Counted from the first letter of the stretch, positions 18,661-28,009 are shown. The stretch is 64,000 nucleotides of DNA from Methanoregula sp. SKADARSKE-2 (GCA_030919125.1 CP121470.1:186001-250000), one strand, 5' to 3'. Made by a program: numbers and translations. The notes: a model not told the origin generated them from the sequence alone.

Positions 18661-19449
18661 TCACCGGAGATATTCGATTACTTTGTGATGGAGATGCCCA
18701 TTTGTCGCGACAAGACATCTTCCAACCGTCACATCTTCCGAAAAACGTATCCGGCTGCCATCGAGATCGGAGACTACGCCACCGGCTTCGGTGCAGATAA
18801 GCAGACCTGCTGCAGCGTCAGTTACCCGGAGAGTTCCCCGTAAATCTACAAACCCGTCGATGCGCCCGCAACCGATATAACAGAGTTCGAGAGCCGATGC
18901 ACCGAGAAGTCGCCATCTCCGGATTTTTTGTCCGATCTGCATCGCCCGGGCCGGGTCAAACATCCTGCCATAGATGCTCATTGCAGAAGTGTCCAACTGA
19001 ATGACCGAGGAGACATGGATCGGTCGATCATCGCACCGGGAGAACTCCCCTCTCACCGCGGTAAACGTTTCACCACTTGCAAGATTGCGCACAAATGCTT
19101 CCTCTACGATCCCATCTTCAGCGTAAGCCATTGAAAGTGCATAAAAAGGGATCCCGGCAACGGCATTGAAGGTTCCGTCAACCGGATCAAGAAAGATTGT
19201 TCCTCTGCTGTTCCCAAATTCCAGTTTTCCGGCCTCTTCGCTGATCAAAACTGAACACAGGGGATGTTCTTTCAGGTGGGATATAATGCAGTCTTCTGCA
19301 AGCTGGTCGATCTTTTCTGTTGGCGTACAATCTGCACCCATCCCGATAATTTCTCCACCATCCGGTGAACCAACGAACTCACGGATACTCTCTTCGACAT
19401 GATCGGCAATCTCCCCGCATGCTGAAAGAAATTCCGTAGTCATACGCAC
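18661..19449 (-). CDS. inositol-monophosphatase-family fructose-1,6-bisphosphatase / NADP phosphatase
   Basis: 262-residue Li+-sensitive-type phosphatase. Metal-binding motifs are visible: LISEEAG (Glu-Glu), FLDPVDGTFNAVAGIPFYAL (DPVDGT) and the C-terminal WRLLGASALELCYIGCGRID with TLRVTDAAAG (Asp ligand). Archaeal members act on fructose-1,6-bisphosphate and inositol phosphate; those next to or fused with NAD kinase can also dephosphorylate NADP. Which applies here is inference from context. Divergent from the eIF-5A gene. Start could be ATG 19449 or two codons later. Confidence 0.9.
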   Translation of the reverse strand: MRMTTEFLSACGEIADHVEESIREFVGSPDGGEIIGMGADCTPTEKIDQLAEDCIISHLKEHPLCSVLISEEAGKLEFGNSRGTIFLDPVDGTFNAVAGIPFYALSMAYAEDGIVEEAFVRNLASGETFTAVRGEFSRCDDRPIHVSSVIQLDTSAMSIYGRMFDPARAMQIGQKIRRWRLLGASALELCYIGCGRIDGFVDLRGTLRVTDAAAGLLICTEAGGVVSDLDGSRIRFSEDVTVGRCLVATNGHLHHKVIEYLR

Positions 19450-19534
19450 CTTTTTGTCAACGCTGTATTTATGTAATGCAATAAAGATAAATTGCTACCG
19501 CGTTTACGAATATGTGGTTTATGGTGAGAAAGCA

Positions 19535-19915
19535 ATGAAGGAACAAACGGAAATCGGAAAGATAAAGGAAGGCAGGTATATCGTTATCGATGAAGAGCCG
19601 TGCAAGGTACTGGGTATTGCAACCTCAAAGCCCGGAAAGCATGGTGCGGCAAAAGCCCGAATTGACGCTGTCGGCATCTTCGACGGGGTCAAAAGATCCA
19701 TTGTCTCACCCGTTTCGGCAAAGACATATGTCCCGATTGTTGAGAGGAAGAGCGGGCAGGTCATCTCCATTGCGGGCAGCAATGCACAGCTTATGGACAT
19801 GAAAGACTACACAAATTTTGAGATCCCGATTCCGGAAGACAAGAAAGATCTTGTCGAAGGTGGAAAAGAGATAATGTACATCGAATCGATGGGAAAGAGA
19901 AAACTGGATTTATAA
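19535..19915 (+). CDS. eif5A: translation initiation factor 5A (aIF5A)
   Basis: 126-residue archaeal IF5A, which relieves ribosome stalling and carries hypusine/deoxyhypusine. The modified lysine lies in SKPGKHGAAK. I chose ATG 19535 (MKEQTEIGKIKEGRY) since it has GGTGAG a few bases upstream and gives the family's N-terminus; the open frame runs 81 bp further upstream with no homology. The N-terminal SH3-like and C-terminal OB-like halves are complete. Followed by a run of eight T (19944-19951). Confidence 0.96.
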   Translation: MKEQTEIGKIKEGRYIVIDEEPCKVLGIATSKPGKHGAAKARIDAVGIFDGVKRSIVSPVSAKTYVPIVERKSGQVISIAGSNAQLMDMKDYTNFEIPIPEDKKDLVEGGKEIMYIESMGKRKLDL

Positions 19916-19943
19916 TAAAAACATAATACTATTTACAACACTG

Positions 19944-19951
19944 TTTTTTTT
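19944..19951 (+). terminator. oligo-T terminator after eIF-5A
   Basis: Eight consecutive T about 30 bp after the eIF-5A stop. Archaeal RNA polymerase terminates at such U-tracts without needing a hairpin. Confidence 0.55.
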
Positions 19952-20154
19952 CATCAGAGAGGATCTGGTAAATTTTTAGATTTTAACCCGGTCAAATGCT
20001 CGTATTTTGCAGATACAATTTACTGATTGACGAGTAAACAATTTAGCAAATAAATCCCGATAAATCGATCCTCTGCTTTAGTTTTTTAGTAATCATCAGA
20101 TTCTGGCTGATAATCGAATAAAACAATGGTAAATGCAGGTGAAATTGTGGGTAC

Positions 20155-20163
20155 GTTTTTATA
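20155..20163 (+). promoter_or_regulatory. probable TATA box of the archaellin gene
   Basis: GTTTTTATA in an AT-rich spacer, about 70 bp before the archaellin ATG; would place the transcript start near 20185. The rest of 19952-20233 contains no recognisable gene. Sequence resemblance only. Confidence 0.35.
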
Positions 20164-20233
20164 CAAGTAAATCGTTTTAACAAACCGGTGACCTTGGGAT
20201 TCTCCACTGTCTCCTACGAAATGAAGGTGAATC

Positions 20234-20800
20234 ATGCATTCGTCTAAAGATGATGATAACGCGTTCACCGGTCTTGAGGCAGCGATTGTGCTCATCGCAT
20301 TCGTTGTCGTTGCGGCCGTGTTCTCGTATGTGGTATTCGGGGCAGGGGGGTACTTCACCCCCCAGAAAGAGGAAGTCCAGGAGATTAGATCAGTGCTGGT
20401 GCCATCGGGTCCGGTAAGTGTTCAGGCCTCGGGTGATGGCAGGGGTGTCGGGAATATTACCTTCTGCCTGCAGCTCGCGGCTGGGGGTACCGGCATCGAT
20501 ATGAGGAACGTGACTTACACGGTTTCCACTCCAACAAAAGTTGTAACCGTTCCCAGGACCGGTGCTGTCCTTACGTGGGTTACGCAAAATAAACCCATTG
20601 ATGCAGATCAGACAAGTAGCGGTGGATTGTTGAATCCGAATGAAAAGGTTCTTGTGAGTATCCAACCAGGATTAGCTGCAGCGGATCTTGGTGTCAATAC
20701 GATCTTTACCGTAGATGTTAAGCCTCCCGTTGGTGCAGCCCTCCCGATTTTAAGGACGACGCCCGCAGAAATGACGGCAAAGGCATGGTATGACATTTAA
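20234..20800 (+). CDS. archaellin (archaeal flagellin) FlaB-type
   Basis: 188-residue filament protein of the archaellum. It has a class III prepilin signal: an acidic/polar leader (MHSSKDDDNAFTGLEAA) cleaved before the hydrophobic assembly helix (IVLIAFVVVAAVFSYVVFGAG). The remainder is a beta-rich outer domain (GTGIDMRNVTYTVST, NPNEKVLVSI). A strong ribosome-binding site AAGGTGA lies 3 bp before the ATG. No other fla/arl genes are next to it, so it may be an orphan archaellin. Confidence 0.88.
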   Translation: MHSSKDDDNAFTGLEAAIVLIAFVVVAAVFSYVVFGAGGYFTPQKEEVQEIRSVLVPSGPVSVQASGDGRGVGNITFCLQLAAGGTGIDMRNVTYTVSTPTKVVTVPRTGAVLTWVTQNKPIDADQTSSGGLLNPNEKVLVSIQPGLAAADLGVNTIFTVDVKPPVGAALPILRTTPAEMTAKAWYDI

Positions 20801-21522
20801 AGGGAAGGGGGAAAGATGCATGGGGTGATTCCCTCAACGGCTACCTTGATAAAACTCACGGAGGCCGAATGGATGAACCGCACAGATCACCAACAATACA
20901 CGATATCAGAAGAGCAATCAAAAATACCTCCCTGAACGGCATTCCAATGGTTCGAGAAGTGTCCGGAGTGCGGGAATACCAGGGATCGGGCGAGTCAGGA
21001 GAGGCTAGTAACGGTTGCCGGAACGGGGGGGTCCGAGACGATGGGGTCTCCTTTTAAGGATTACGAGTCCCCCTCGTCCCGGGTCTTCATAGCGATCAGA
21101 TCTTCTCTCCTGAACACTTCGGTCCGGGTCAGGCCTCCTGGAGAGATCCGATCTCTTCAACTTGGAGCGAGGACCAATCCTCAGGAGAGAGGGCGATACG
21201 TGCATTCACTCTTTTCTGGAGAGATGGAGAGGGAGGAGTCGTACCTGGCCGGGGAGTTCAAAAGCCCCCGGCAGATGGGGCGTTATATCTCTCCCGACTT
21301 CTGCCGGGTGGCTCTTTTTATCCCTTTGGATCCGGCTTTGACCCTCGTCGGGAACTGTTAAATAATGACGAATGAAATGATCGTTTACCCTTGTGGCTCT
21401 CCCCAGTACCCGGCTCCCGAAAGGGAGAGGAGGTCCCGGGGGCGCTGCCAGCAGACGTGCGATGGGACCGGTAAAACAGGCTAAAAAGCCGTCCTGCGTT
21501 CGCACCGACAATTCGGGAGTGT
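20801..21522. other. 720-bp spacer with inverted repeats and relic coding
   Basis: No intact gene. One frame near 20950-21030 includes a zinc-ribbon-like CPECGN, too short to assign. Between 21105 and 21145 TCTCTCC and GGAGAGA form an inverted repeat, and 21262-21319 is a strong hairpin entered separately. It probably holds the leader of the downstream transporter. Confidence 0.45.
21262..21319 (+). terminator. hairpin followed by T-run
   Basis: AGCCCCCGGCAGA (21263-21275) pairs with TCTGCCGGGTGGCT (21300-21313) and is followed by CTTTTT. It resembles an intrinsic terminator or attenuator on the plus strand, 200 bp before the transporter start. Confidence 0.4.
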
Positions 21523-23019
21523 TTGAAGATGCGAATGGTCCGCTTAAACCTCACTGTCTGGATCCTGATGGGTTTTATTTTCGGGATCCTCACCGGGGTT
21601 GTTTTTGGCAGCCTAACTTCTTTGTTAAAACCGTTTGGCGAGGCTTTCATCAAGATCTGGCAGATCACGATCCTTCCCTCGGTCGCAATCTCCCTTATCG
21701 TGGGGATAGGAAGCCTGAAGCGGAACACGGCAAAAGCGCTGGTCCTGAAAGCCGGGCTCGTGCTCCTGCTCTTCGGGGTCATTGGCGTTATCGGGTTCTT
21801 CTCCTTCCAGGCTGCATTCCCGCTCCACGCGGAGGCATCGTTTTACAGCGCAGAGAGCCTGAACGAAAAGACCGATATCAACCTCATCGACGAGTTCATC
21901 CCATCGAACCCCTTCCTCTCCTTATCTGACGGGATTATCCCGGCAACCGTCCTCTTCTGCCTCTTCCTTGGCTTTGCACTGATGCTTGATGGCGGGAGCG
22001 GGCCGATCGTGAGCATCCTGAAGATCCTGCTCCGGGCTCTCGGGCGCATGACACATATCATCTCCCTGACTTTCCCGGTGGGGGTCTTTGTGATAACTGC
22101 GGTGATGGCGGGGACGCTGACCGTCAAGGGATTCCTGGAACTCCAGGTCTTTCTGGTCTCGCTTGCAGCTGCAGCCCTCCTCCTCGGGCTCATTGTACTG
22201 CCTCTCCTTGTCACCTGTTTTACCCCCTTCAGTTACCGGGCCATCCTTGCATCCTCTTCCCGGGCTATGATCCTTGCGTTCTCCACCGGTACCGAGTTCA
22301 TCTCACTCCCGCAGATCTCGGAGGGGGTGGAGAAACTTTTTTCAGGCCAGGTCCGGGAGCCCGACGGCCCGCGAGCGGAGGACGATCGGCGCAGGGAGGG
22401 GGCCGGAGCTTCGCTGAAAGACGCGACGCGTTCCTACAGCGAGATCCTTGTTCCGGTCGCGTATATCTTCCCGCTGCTCGGCGGGCTCGTCCCTTTCCTC
22501 TTTATCCTCTTCACTGTCTGGCTTTACAATAATCCCCTCGGGGTTGTTGAGCAGGCAGAGCTCGTCGCGGTGGGGATTCCCAGTTTCTTTGGTTCATCGA
22601 AACTCTCCGTGATATCGCTCCTCAACCTCATGCGTCTCCCGGCCGATGCATTCAACCTGTATATCAGTTCGGGGATTTTACGCCAGTGTTTTGTGGCTCC
22701 CTTAAGCGTCATTTCCATCTTCTCCTTCTCCACCATCACCATCGCCCTTGCAACGAAACGGGCGAAGTTCCGGTGGAGACGTGCGGCAGGATCGGTTCTG
22801 CTTCTGATCCTTGCTTTAGGTCTGGTTATTGCCGGGCTGAATGCGGGTTTTACCCATATCCTCTCCGGGACCTATCATGGGGAGGACCTGATCTCCCGGG
22901 TCGAGCTGCCTCTCGATCCTGAAGGAAAACGGCTGGATACGGTCGTGAATACGACCGTCTACCTTTGCCCGGCGGATGTTCTGCCCCTCCCGCCCCCGGG
23001 CTTGAAAGGGTCTGGATGA
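21523..23019 (+). CDS. DAACS (dicarboxylate/amino acid:cation symporter)-like transporter, N-terminal part of a split fusion
   Basis: 498 residues from ATG 21523 (MRMVRLNLTVWILMGFIFGI), with about eight to ten hydrophobic segments and the GltP-like early motif GILTGVVFGSLTSLLKPFGEAFI. HP1 appears as ILAFSTGTEFISLP. The NMDGT motif that binds substrate and Na+ in glutamate transporters is missing; that region reads VAYIFPLLGGLVPFLFILF. A charged loop (REPDGPRAEDDRRREG) is inserted around residue 290. The frame stops at 23017-23019 just as a solute-binding domain starts in another frame. Relatives in Methanomicrobiales carry both on one chain, so I read this as one gene with a single-base indel near 23004-23016. 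Confidence 0.8.
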   Translation: MKMRMVRLNLTVWILMGFIFGILTGVVFGSLTSLLKPFGEAFIKIWQITILPSVAISLIVGIGSLKRNTAKALVLKAGLVLLLFGVIGVIGFFSFQAAFPLHAEASFYSAESLNEKTDINLIDEFIPSNPFLSLSDGIIPATVLFCLFLGFALMLDGGSGPIVSILKILLRALGRMTHIISLTFPVGVFVITAVMAGTLTVKGFLELQVFLVSLAAAALLLGLIVLPLLVTCFTPFSYRAILASSSRAMILAFSTGTEFISLPQISEGVEKLFSGQVREPDGPRAEDDRRREGAGASLKDATRSYSEILVPVAYIFPLLGGLVPFLFILFTVWLYNNPLGVVEQAELVAVGIPSFFGSSKLSVISLLNLMRLPADAFNLYISSGILRQCFVAPLSVISIFSFSTITIALATKRAKFRWRRAAGSVLLLILALGLVIAGLNAGFTHILSGTYHGEDLISRVELPLDPEGKRLDTVVNTTVYLCPADVLPLPPPGLKGSG

Positions 23020-23785
23020 GATCAGACGAATACAGGGGAGGGGGGCCCTGCGGGTCGGGTACAACAGCAATAATGTACCCTTCGTCTTTTTCAACGCGAA
23101 GGGTGAACTAGTCGGTTATGATGTGGAGATGGCCTACGACCTCGCCCGGGCACTGAACGTCTCCCGGATCGAGTTTGTGCCTATCACGGGAACCACGCTT
23201 GCGAGCTCGCTTGACAGCGGCTACTGCGATATCGTTATGGCTGCCGTTGGGGTTACGCAGGAACGGCTCGATCAGATGAAGTTTACCGACCCGGTCGTCA
23301 CGGTTCATATGTCGTTTGTCGTACCGGATGGGAAAATAGATCAGTTCACGAACCAGGATGAGGTAAAAAAGAGGGATGGTCTGCGGGTGGCGGTCTTTAA
23401 CAATACCGTGCTGGTCGGCGAGGCAAAACGCATGCTTCCGAAGGCAATGATCGTCCCGATAGATTCACGGGAAGACTTTTTCGAGAAAAAAACCGCAGAT
23501 GCCCTCCTGATTCCGGCCGAGGAAGGATATACCCTGACCCTCCTGTACCCGTTCTACGATGTTGCCATCATCGAGCCCCATGATTCATACCAGATGATGT
23601 ACGCCTATCCGATAGCAAAGATGAGTACTGAATCCTACCGCCTGGCGCTCAATTACTGGCTCCGGATGGAGAGAGAGTTCGGGTCGCTTGACAAAAAGTA
23701 CAATTACTGGGTGCAGGGGAATATTCCTGCAGCCTCAGAACCCCGCTGGTCCCTTGTGCGCAATGTTCTGCACTGGGTGAACTGA
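23006..23785 (+). pseudogene. periplasmic solute-binding (family 3) domain, C-terminal part of the split fusion
   Basis: In the next frame, translation opens after a TGA at 23003-23005 with KGLDEIRRIQGRGALRVGYN, the first strand of a family 3 extracellular solute-binding domain, then GELVGYDVEMAYDLARAL, YCDIVMAAVGVTQERLDQM and FTDPVVTV. No ATG, GTG or TTG precedes that first strand; the first is ATG 23123, inside the domain. The missing start is what argues for a frameshifted fusion rather than a separate gene. The domain is otherwise complete (ends NVLHWVN). It would sit outside the membrane and deliver amino-acid-like solutes to the transporter. Confidence 0.8.
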
Positions 23786-23841
23786 TCGCAGATCCCGATC
23801 CCGTATCTTTCTCTTGCGGGGAGAAGGTTCTTGCCACCTTC

Positions 23842-23862
23842 AAAAGAGCCCGTCCGGGGCTC
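23842..23862 (-). terminator. hairpin terminator on the minus strand
   Basis: On the minus strand GAGCCC-CGGAC-GGGCTC is followed by TTTT. It lies downstream of the asparaginase gene, about 260 bp past its stop. Confidence 0.45.
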
Positions 23863-24122
23863 GTCGGATATCAGTTCCGGTAACGGTGCAGCACGGCCGG
23901 GACGTTTTTTTTATGAGGGACCGGTCGAGGCTTTCATAATCTTCTGCAGAACCCGGCATCATATGGTGCAGTATCGCCTTCCCAGACCCCCCCGTAATGG
24001 AGCCTGAGGAACCACCGTTCATCTGCATCTCCCGCCACGATCAAGAGGTGACGGCCCAGGTCAATGGCTTCCGGAAACGTCAAAAGTCTATTCTGCTCAC
24101 CTATCTCCTCTGGTCTGTTGCG

Positions 24123-25229
24123 CTAATACGTCCGGAACATCTTCGCTATCCGGGACCGGTCATGCGTCTTTGTCAGTGCGAGCATCAGGAGGATCCAGGC
24201 TTTCTGGGGTGTTAAGGTATCGGCGGAGATAAACAACCCGTCGTTCGATGTCGTTATCCCCGTACCGGTCCGGGAGGAGATGACCACGGGTATCCCTTTC
24301 CTTGCAACCGATTGCAGTACCAGGGAAATTACCCGGGGAAATTACCCGTTTCCCATGGAGACGATAACGAGCCCGTCGGTCCCTTCCCGGACAAATGCGT
24401 CAATCGCCGTCGCATCCATCCCGGGGTAGGCCAGAACAATATCCACCCGGGGTAATGTGGTACGGCCTGTCACATTAAATTCGGACGCACTCGTGTGGTT
24501 CCGTGCAGGAAGCCGGTGCAGCATCGGTTCCCCGTCAACCATATATCCAAGACGCCCGAAATCCGGCGATCGGAAGCTGTCGGTCGAACGGGTGCTGGTC
24601 TTCGTGGTATCCCGCGCCCCGTTGATCTCCCCGTTCAGCGCAATGAGCACCCCCTTCCCCCGCGCATCTGCGCTTCCGGCCAGCTGCACGGAATTGAGCA
24701 GGTTGAGCGGCCCGTCAGCAGAGAGTGCTGTTGACGGCCGCATCGATCCGGTTATTACCACCGGTTTTTTGCCGGAAGTGACAAGGTTGAGGAAATGTGC
24801 GGTCTCTTCCAGGGTATCGGTCCCATGGGTCACGACAATCCCATCGATCTCCGCTGAATCGAGTCGGGCATTGATCCGGCGGGCAAGATCCAGCCAGATC
24901 TCCGGGGTTATGTCATCGCTGTTGATATTACATACCTGCTCTCCGGTGACGCTTGCAGAGGGCTGGATTTCCGGGACCGATGCAATGAGGGATTCCACGC
25001 TCAGGTTCCCCGGGATATAGTAGAGCAGGTCCGTGGAATTCTGTGCAGTTCCGGCAATGGTTCCCCCGGTTGCAAGGATAAGAATGTTCGGGAGTGGTGC
25101 CTTCTGGGGCGACTCAGACGCCGCAATGGGGGCTATGAGCATTCCCGCAATAAGGATGCCTCCTAAAATGGCCCGGATACCGGGAGTGGTCAGTAAAACC
25201 TCCCATGGGGGTCCATCATGCCCCGTCAT
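24123..25229 (-). pseudogene. secreted type II L-asparaginase interrupted by an in-frame stop
   Basis: Asparagine amidohydrolase. A signal/anchor helix is at residues 15-37 (IRAILGGILIAGMLIAPIAA), then ILATGGTIAGT with the nucleophile Thr, and the second active-site motif DGIVVTHGTDTLEETAHFL plus VVITGSMRPSTALSADG. The frame is open for 295 codons to a TAA at 24342-24344, then continues in the same frame with the family's C-terminus (KGIPVVISSRTGTGITTS, LTPQKAWILLMLALTKT) to a stop at 24123-24125. The TAA lies in a perfect 13-bp tandem duplication (24323-24348). The truncated product lacks the last 70 residues and is probably inactive. Confidence 0.88.
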
Positions 25230-25366
25230 TCCCTTTGCACCTCGCGCATTTCTGTAACGTCCCGCCGCAAGAGTGATTTATGGGCTTTCAAAATTCTGTT
25301 GTAGTTGAGGAGACCGGTACACATCTTCTCCTGCAAGCGAAATTCTGAAATACCCAAAACCGGAAC

Positions 25367-26336
25367 TGTCCTATCCCGAAATCATTTGGCATCAGATGTA
25401 AATACCGATTTGAGCAACTTATCGAATGGGGATATCCAGAGGATCATTCAGCAATGTGTCAATGATAAACCCGTTGTTGAGATTGCCCGGTATTTCCAGA
25501 TTACCCGTCAACGAGTGTATCAGTTCATCAACCCGTTCAGAGAATCGGGGGAATATCCGGTACTCAGGCAATCTGGAAGAAAGTCCCAAGCCATCGATGA
25601 TCGAGCAGAAGAGTTGATCCTCGCAACCTATCAATCCAACAACATTGGTCCAATCCATCTGGAGAGGAAGATTGAGGAAACACACGGGATCCATATCCCG
25701 CATAATCGAATCTATCGGGTATTGTTGAACCACGGTCTGGTGGAGATCAACATGAAAAAACGGCAACAGCGGAAATATGTTCGGTATGAACATACTCATT
25801 CCATGTCGATGGGGCAGGGAGACTGGAAAGAGTTCGAACTTGAAGGATCGAAGAAATGGCTGATCGCATTCATGGATGATTCATCCCGCCTCATCACCTG
25901 CTACGGGGTATTCGATTCTCCAACTACCGAGAACACTCTCACGGTGCTGAATCAGGGATTCCAGATGTAAGGTACGCCCCGCGAGATCCTCACTGACAAC
26001 AGTACACAATTCGTTTCAGCTCGGAACCGTGAATAGGCCCATCATAAATTCGGAGAGTTCCTTGTTCATCACAACATAAAACACATCCCAACCAGGATAA
26101 AACACCCTCAAACGAACGGCAAAATTGAATGGTTCTTCGGAGAAGTCGAACGAAGGATCGCGAAGTTCGGTTCTGTCGATAAAATTCTTCACTGGCACAA
26201 TGTCATCAAACCTCACATGAGTGAGTCTCGATTTCGATGAGCCTTATAACGCATTCTGGTACCGTCTACCCCAGGAGAGGATTCTGAAATATGCGCAGAA
26301 ATGGTTATATGTGTAAAATCAATTCGGGATATCACA
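25367..26336 (+). mobile_element. IS-A copy 2 (970 bp)
   Basis: Same length and sequence as the other copies, opposite orientation to copies 1 and 3. Its left end TGTCCTATCCCGAAATCATT and right end (read inward) TGTGATATCCCGAATTGATT best show the inverted repeats with TGT termini at both ends. No target duplication: flanks are ACCCAAAACCGGAAC and GTGAAAAAAGAAAAT. Confidence 0.9.
25386..26240 (+). pseudogene. IS-A transposase, copy 2 (internal stop)
   Basis: Same protein as copy 1 from TTG 25386, but the TAC codon after NQGFQM has become TAA (25968-25970), cutting the product in the middle of the DDE core. The second half (GTPREILTDNSTQF onward) is still in frame to 26240. The shared GAGT insertion near 26220 is present as in the other copies, and the displaced tail runs to TAA 26314-26316. 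Confidence 0.85.
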
Positions 26337-26388
26337 GTGAAAAAAGAAAATGGACCCATTATTCCTAAGGCTTCCCCTACGGGAACAT

Positions 26389-26427
26389 GGGACCGGACTG
26401 GATTCGAACGCCCACCGGAGATCGGGT
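26389..26427 (-). other. tRNA 3'-half-like sequence
   Basis: On the minus strand the sequence reads GGGCGTTCGAATCCAGTCCG followed by GTCCCA: a T-loop (GTTCGAATC) followed by what looks like the 3' strand of an acceptor stem. The T-stem does not pair fully and no 5' half is present in the cbiE coding sequence. It could be a tRNA fragment left by an integrated element, next to IS-A copy 2. Confidence 0.4.
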
Positions 26428-27008
26428 TAAAAATTCCCGATCACCATTGTGTAGAGATCTGATCGGGGCCGGGGGGGATCCTGAGGCGATCCCGTAACGA
26501 TACGCTCATAGGGGTACCCGAGATCTTCGCAGACGGCAATCCGTACGGGCGGTATGACCACTTCGAGGCGTGAGTACAGTCCGGTCAGATCGAATTTGGG
26601 GTCGGTTAAGAGGAGGATTATTCTCTTCCGGGCAAGCTCGGCAAGAGTTTCATCGATCGCCTTCTCATGGCCGGTGCCGTGGGCAACCACGATGGCAACC
26701 CGGGCGAGCGGGATATGGAGCCGGGCAAGAGCGATCTGGAGAGATGAGATGCCCGGCACCACCTCGCCATCCAGGTACCCGAGTCCGGCGAGCATTGGAT
26801 CCCCCGTAGAGAGCACGACTGCGTCCCCGCCGAGCTTGCGGAGGCTCTTGAAGTCGTCGATAGTCTTTACCGTGCAGGAAGGGCTGATATGGGGCCGGGC
26901 TATCCCGATTGCCCGGTCAGAGCCGTAGATGAGGGTAGCGCCGGCGATTACCGCGATCGCCTGTTCGGTCAGGAGTCCCGGACCGCACCCGACACCCACG
27001 ATCTTCAT
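26427..27008 (-). CDS. cbiE: cobalt-precorrin-7 (C5)-methyltransferase CbiE
   Basis: SAM-dependent methylation at C-5 of the corrin ring in anaerobic B12 synthesis. 193 residues, shorter than CobL since the decarboxylase/C15 activity is on separate CbiT. The tetrapyrrole-methylase fold shows VGVGCGPGLLTEQA at the N-terminus, VVLSTGDPMLAGLG and VVPGISSLQIALARLHIP. Last gene of the cbi operon; the start overlaps the cbiD stop by 4 bp. Confidence 0.93.
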   Translation of the reverse strand: MKIVGVGCGPGLLTEQAIAVIAGATLIYGSDRAIGIARPHISPSCTVKTIDDFKSLRKLGGDAVVLSTGDPMLAGLGYLDGEVVPGISSLQIALARLHIPLARVAIVVAHGTGHEKAIDETLAELARKRIILLLTDPKFDLTGLYSRLEVVIPPVRIAVCEDLGYPYERIVTGSPQDPPRPRSDLYTMVIGNF

Positions 27009-28009
27009 GGGCTCCCTCCGAGGATCGATCCCTGGCGATCCACGAGAATGACCCGGACAAGCGGGTACTGCATTTTGAAGCGTGCAAGATTGTGTTGCAG
27101 GATCGCACCAAATTCCGGTGATCCGGCCAACTCCTCGACGGTTCCAAACCCGGTGCCTTCGAGGAGATGCGGGTTGATGAATTTGAGGATGAGTGCCGGA
27201 AGACCGGCAAGGACCACCTCACCGTGGGCGGCAGCGAGGGCCTCGCCAATCTTTCCCCCAGCAAGGATGACTTCCCGGTCCGGAAAGAGGAGGCGGGAGA
27301 ACCGGAGTCCGATCCTCCCGGTGGTGAGTACCGGCCTCTCAGTGCCGGCAATACGTCCGAGAACGGATTCGGTCAGGTGATCATCCCAGGGCTCGACAAG
27401 GCCCGTTGTCCCGAGGATCGAGATTCCGCCCTCTACACCGACCCGTGTGTTCAGGGTCTTCTTTGCAACCTCTGCGCCTTCCGGGACATGCAGGGAGACT
27501 TTAACGCCGGAGAGACCAATCCGGTCGAGCGCTTCCCGGATTGAGGCGTTGATGCAGTCACGAGCAGGGGGGCTTATTGCAGCGGATCCTTTCGGGTACC
27601 GTGGCGTGTTTCGGGAAAACCTCCCTATCCCGTCGCCCGGGATCAGTTCAATTCCCTTATCCTGAGGGGTTGCTTCCGCGGAAAACTTCAACCCCGCAGT
27701 CATATCCGCCGGATAATCTCCGGCAAACTTCCGGCACGATGCCTTCCCGAAAGAGCTCTCAACCGGGACCTCTACAGAGAGGCCACAGGGGATCTGGATA
27801 CAGACCCGGGTCTTCGGGCTCCCAAGCGAGAGAACTGCTGCTTTGCATGCAGCAGCAGCAGTTGTTCCTGTGGTAAAGCCCCGGACCAGAACGGCTCCGG
27901 ATGCAGTAAGGACGGCGAGTCCCCTCTCAACGAGCGGGAGCTTCTCCGGGGACTGGCACTTCGTTACCCAGTCTTTGGGATATTCAAACCCCGTGACCGG
28001 GTCGAGCAT
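27005..28009 (-). CDS. cbiD: cobalt-precorrin-5B (C1)-methyltransferase CbiD
   Basis: 334-residue CbiD, required for C-1 methylation in the cobalt-early route. Signature segments are LVRGFTTGTTAAAACKAAVL, the glycine-rich middle DKGIELIPGDGIGRFSRNTP and GGISILGTTGLVEPWDDHLT. The start overlaps the end of cbiC by 26 bp, and cbiE follows with a 4-bp overlap. Confidence 0.95.
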   Translation of the reverse strand: MLDPVTGFEYPKDWVTKCQSPEKLPLVERGLAVLTASGAVLVRGFTTGTTAAAACKAAVLSLGSPKTRVCIQIPCGLSVEVPVESSFGKASCRKFAGDYPADMTAGLKFSAEATPQDKGIELIPGDGIGRFSRNTPRYPKGSAAISPPARDCINASIREALDRIGLSGVKVSLHVPEGAEVAKKTLNTRVGVEGGISILGTTGLVEPWDDHLTESVLGRIAGTERPVLTTGRIGLRFSRLLFPDREVILAGGKIGEALAAAHGEVVLAGLPALILKFINPHLLEGTGFGTVEELAGSPEFGAILQHNLARFKMQYPLVRVILVDRQGSILGGSP

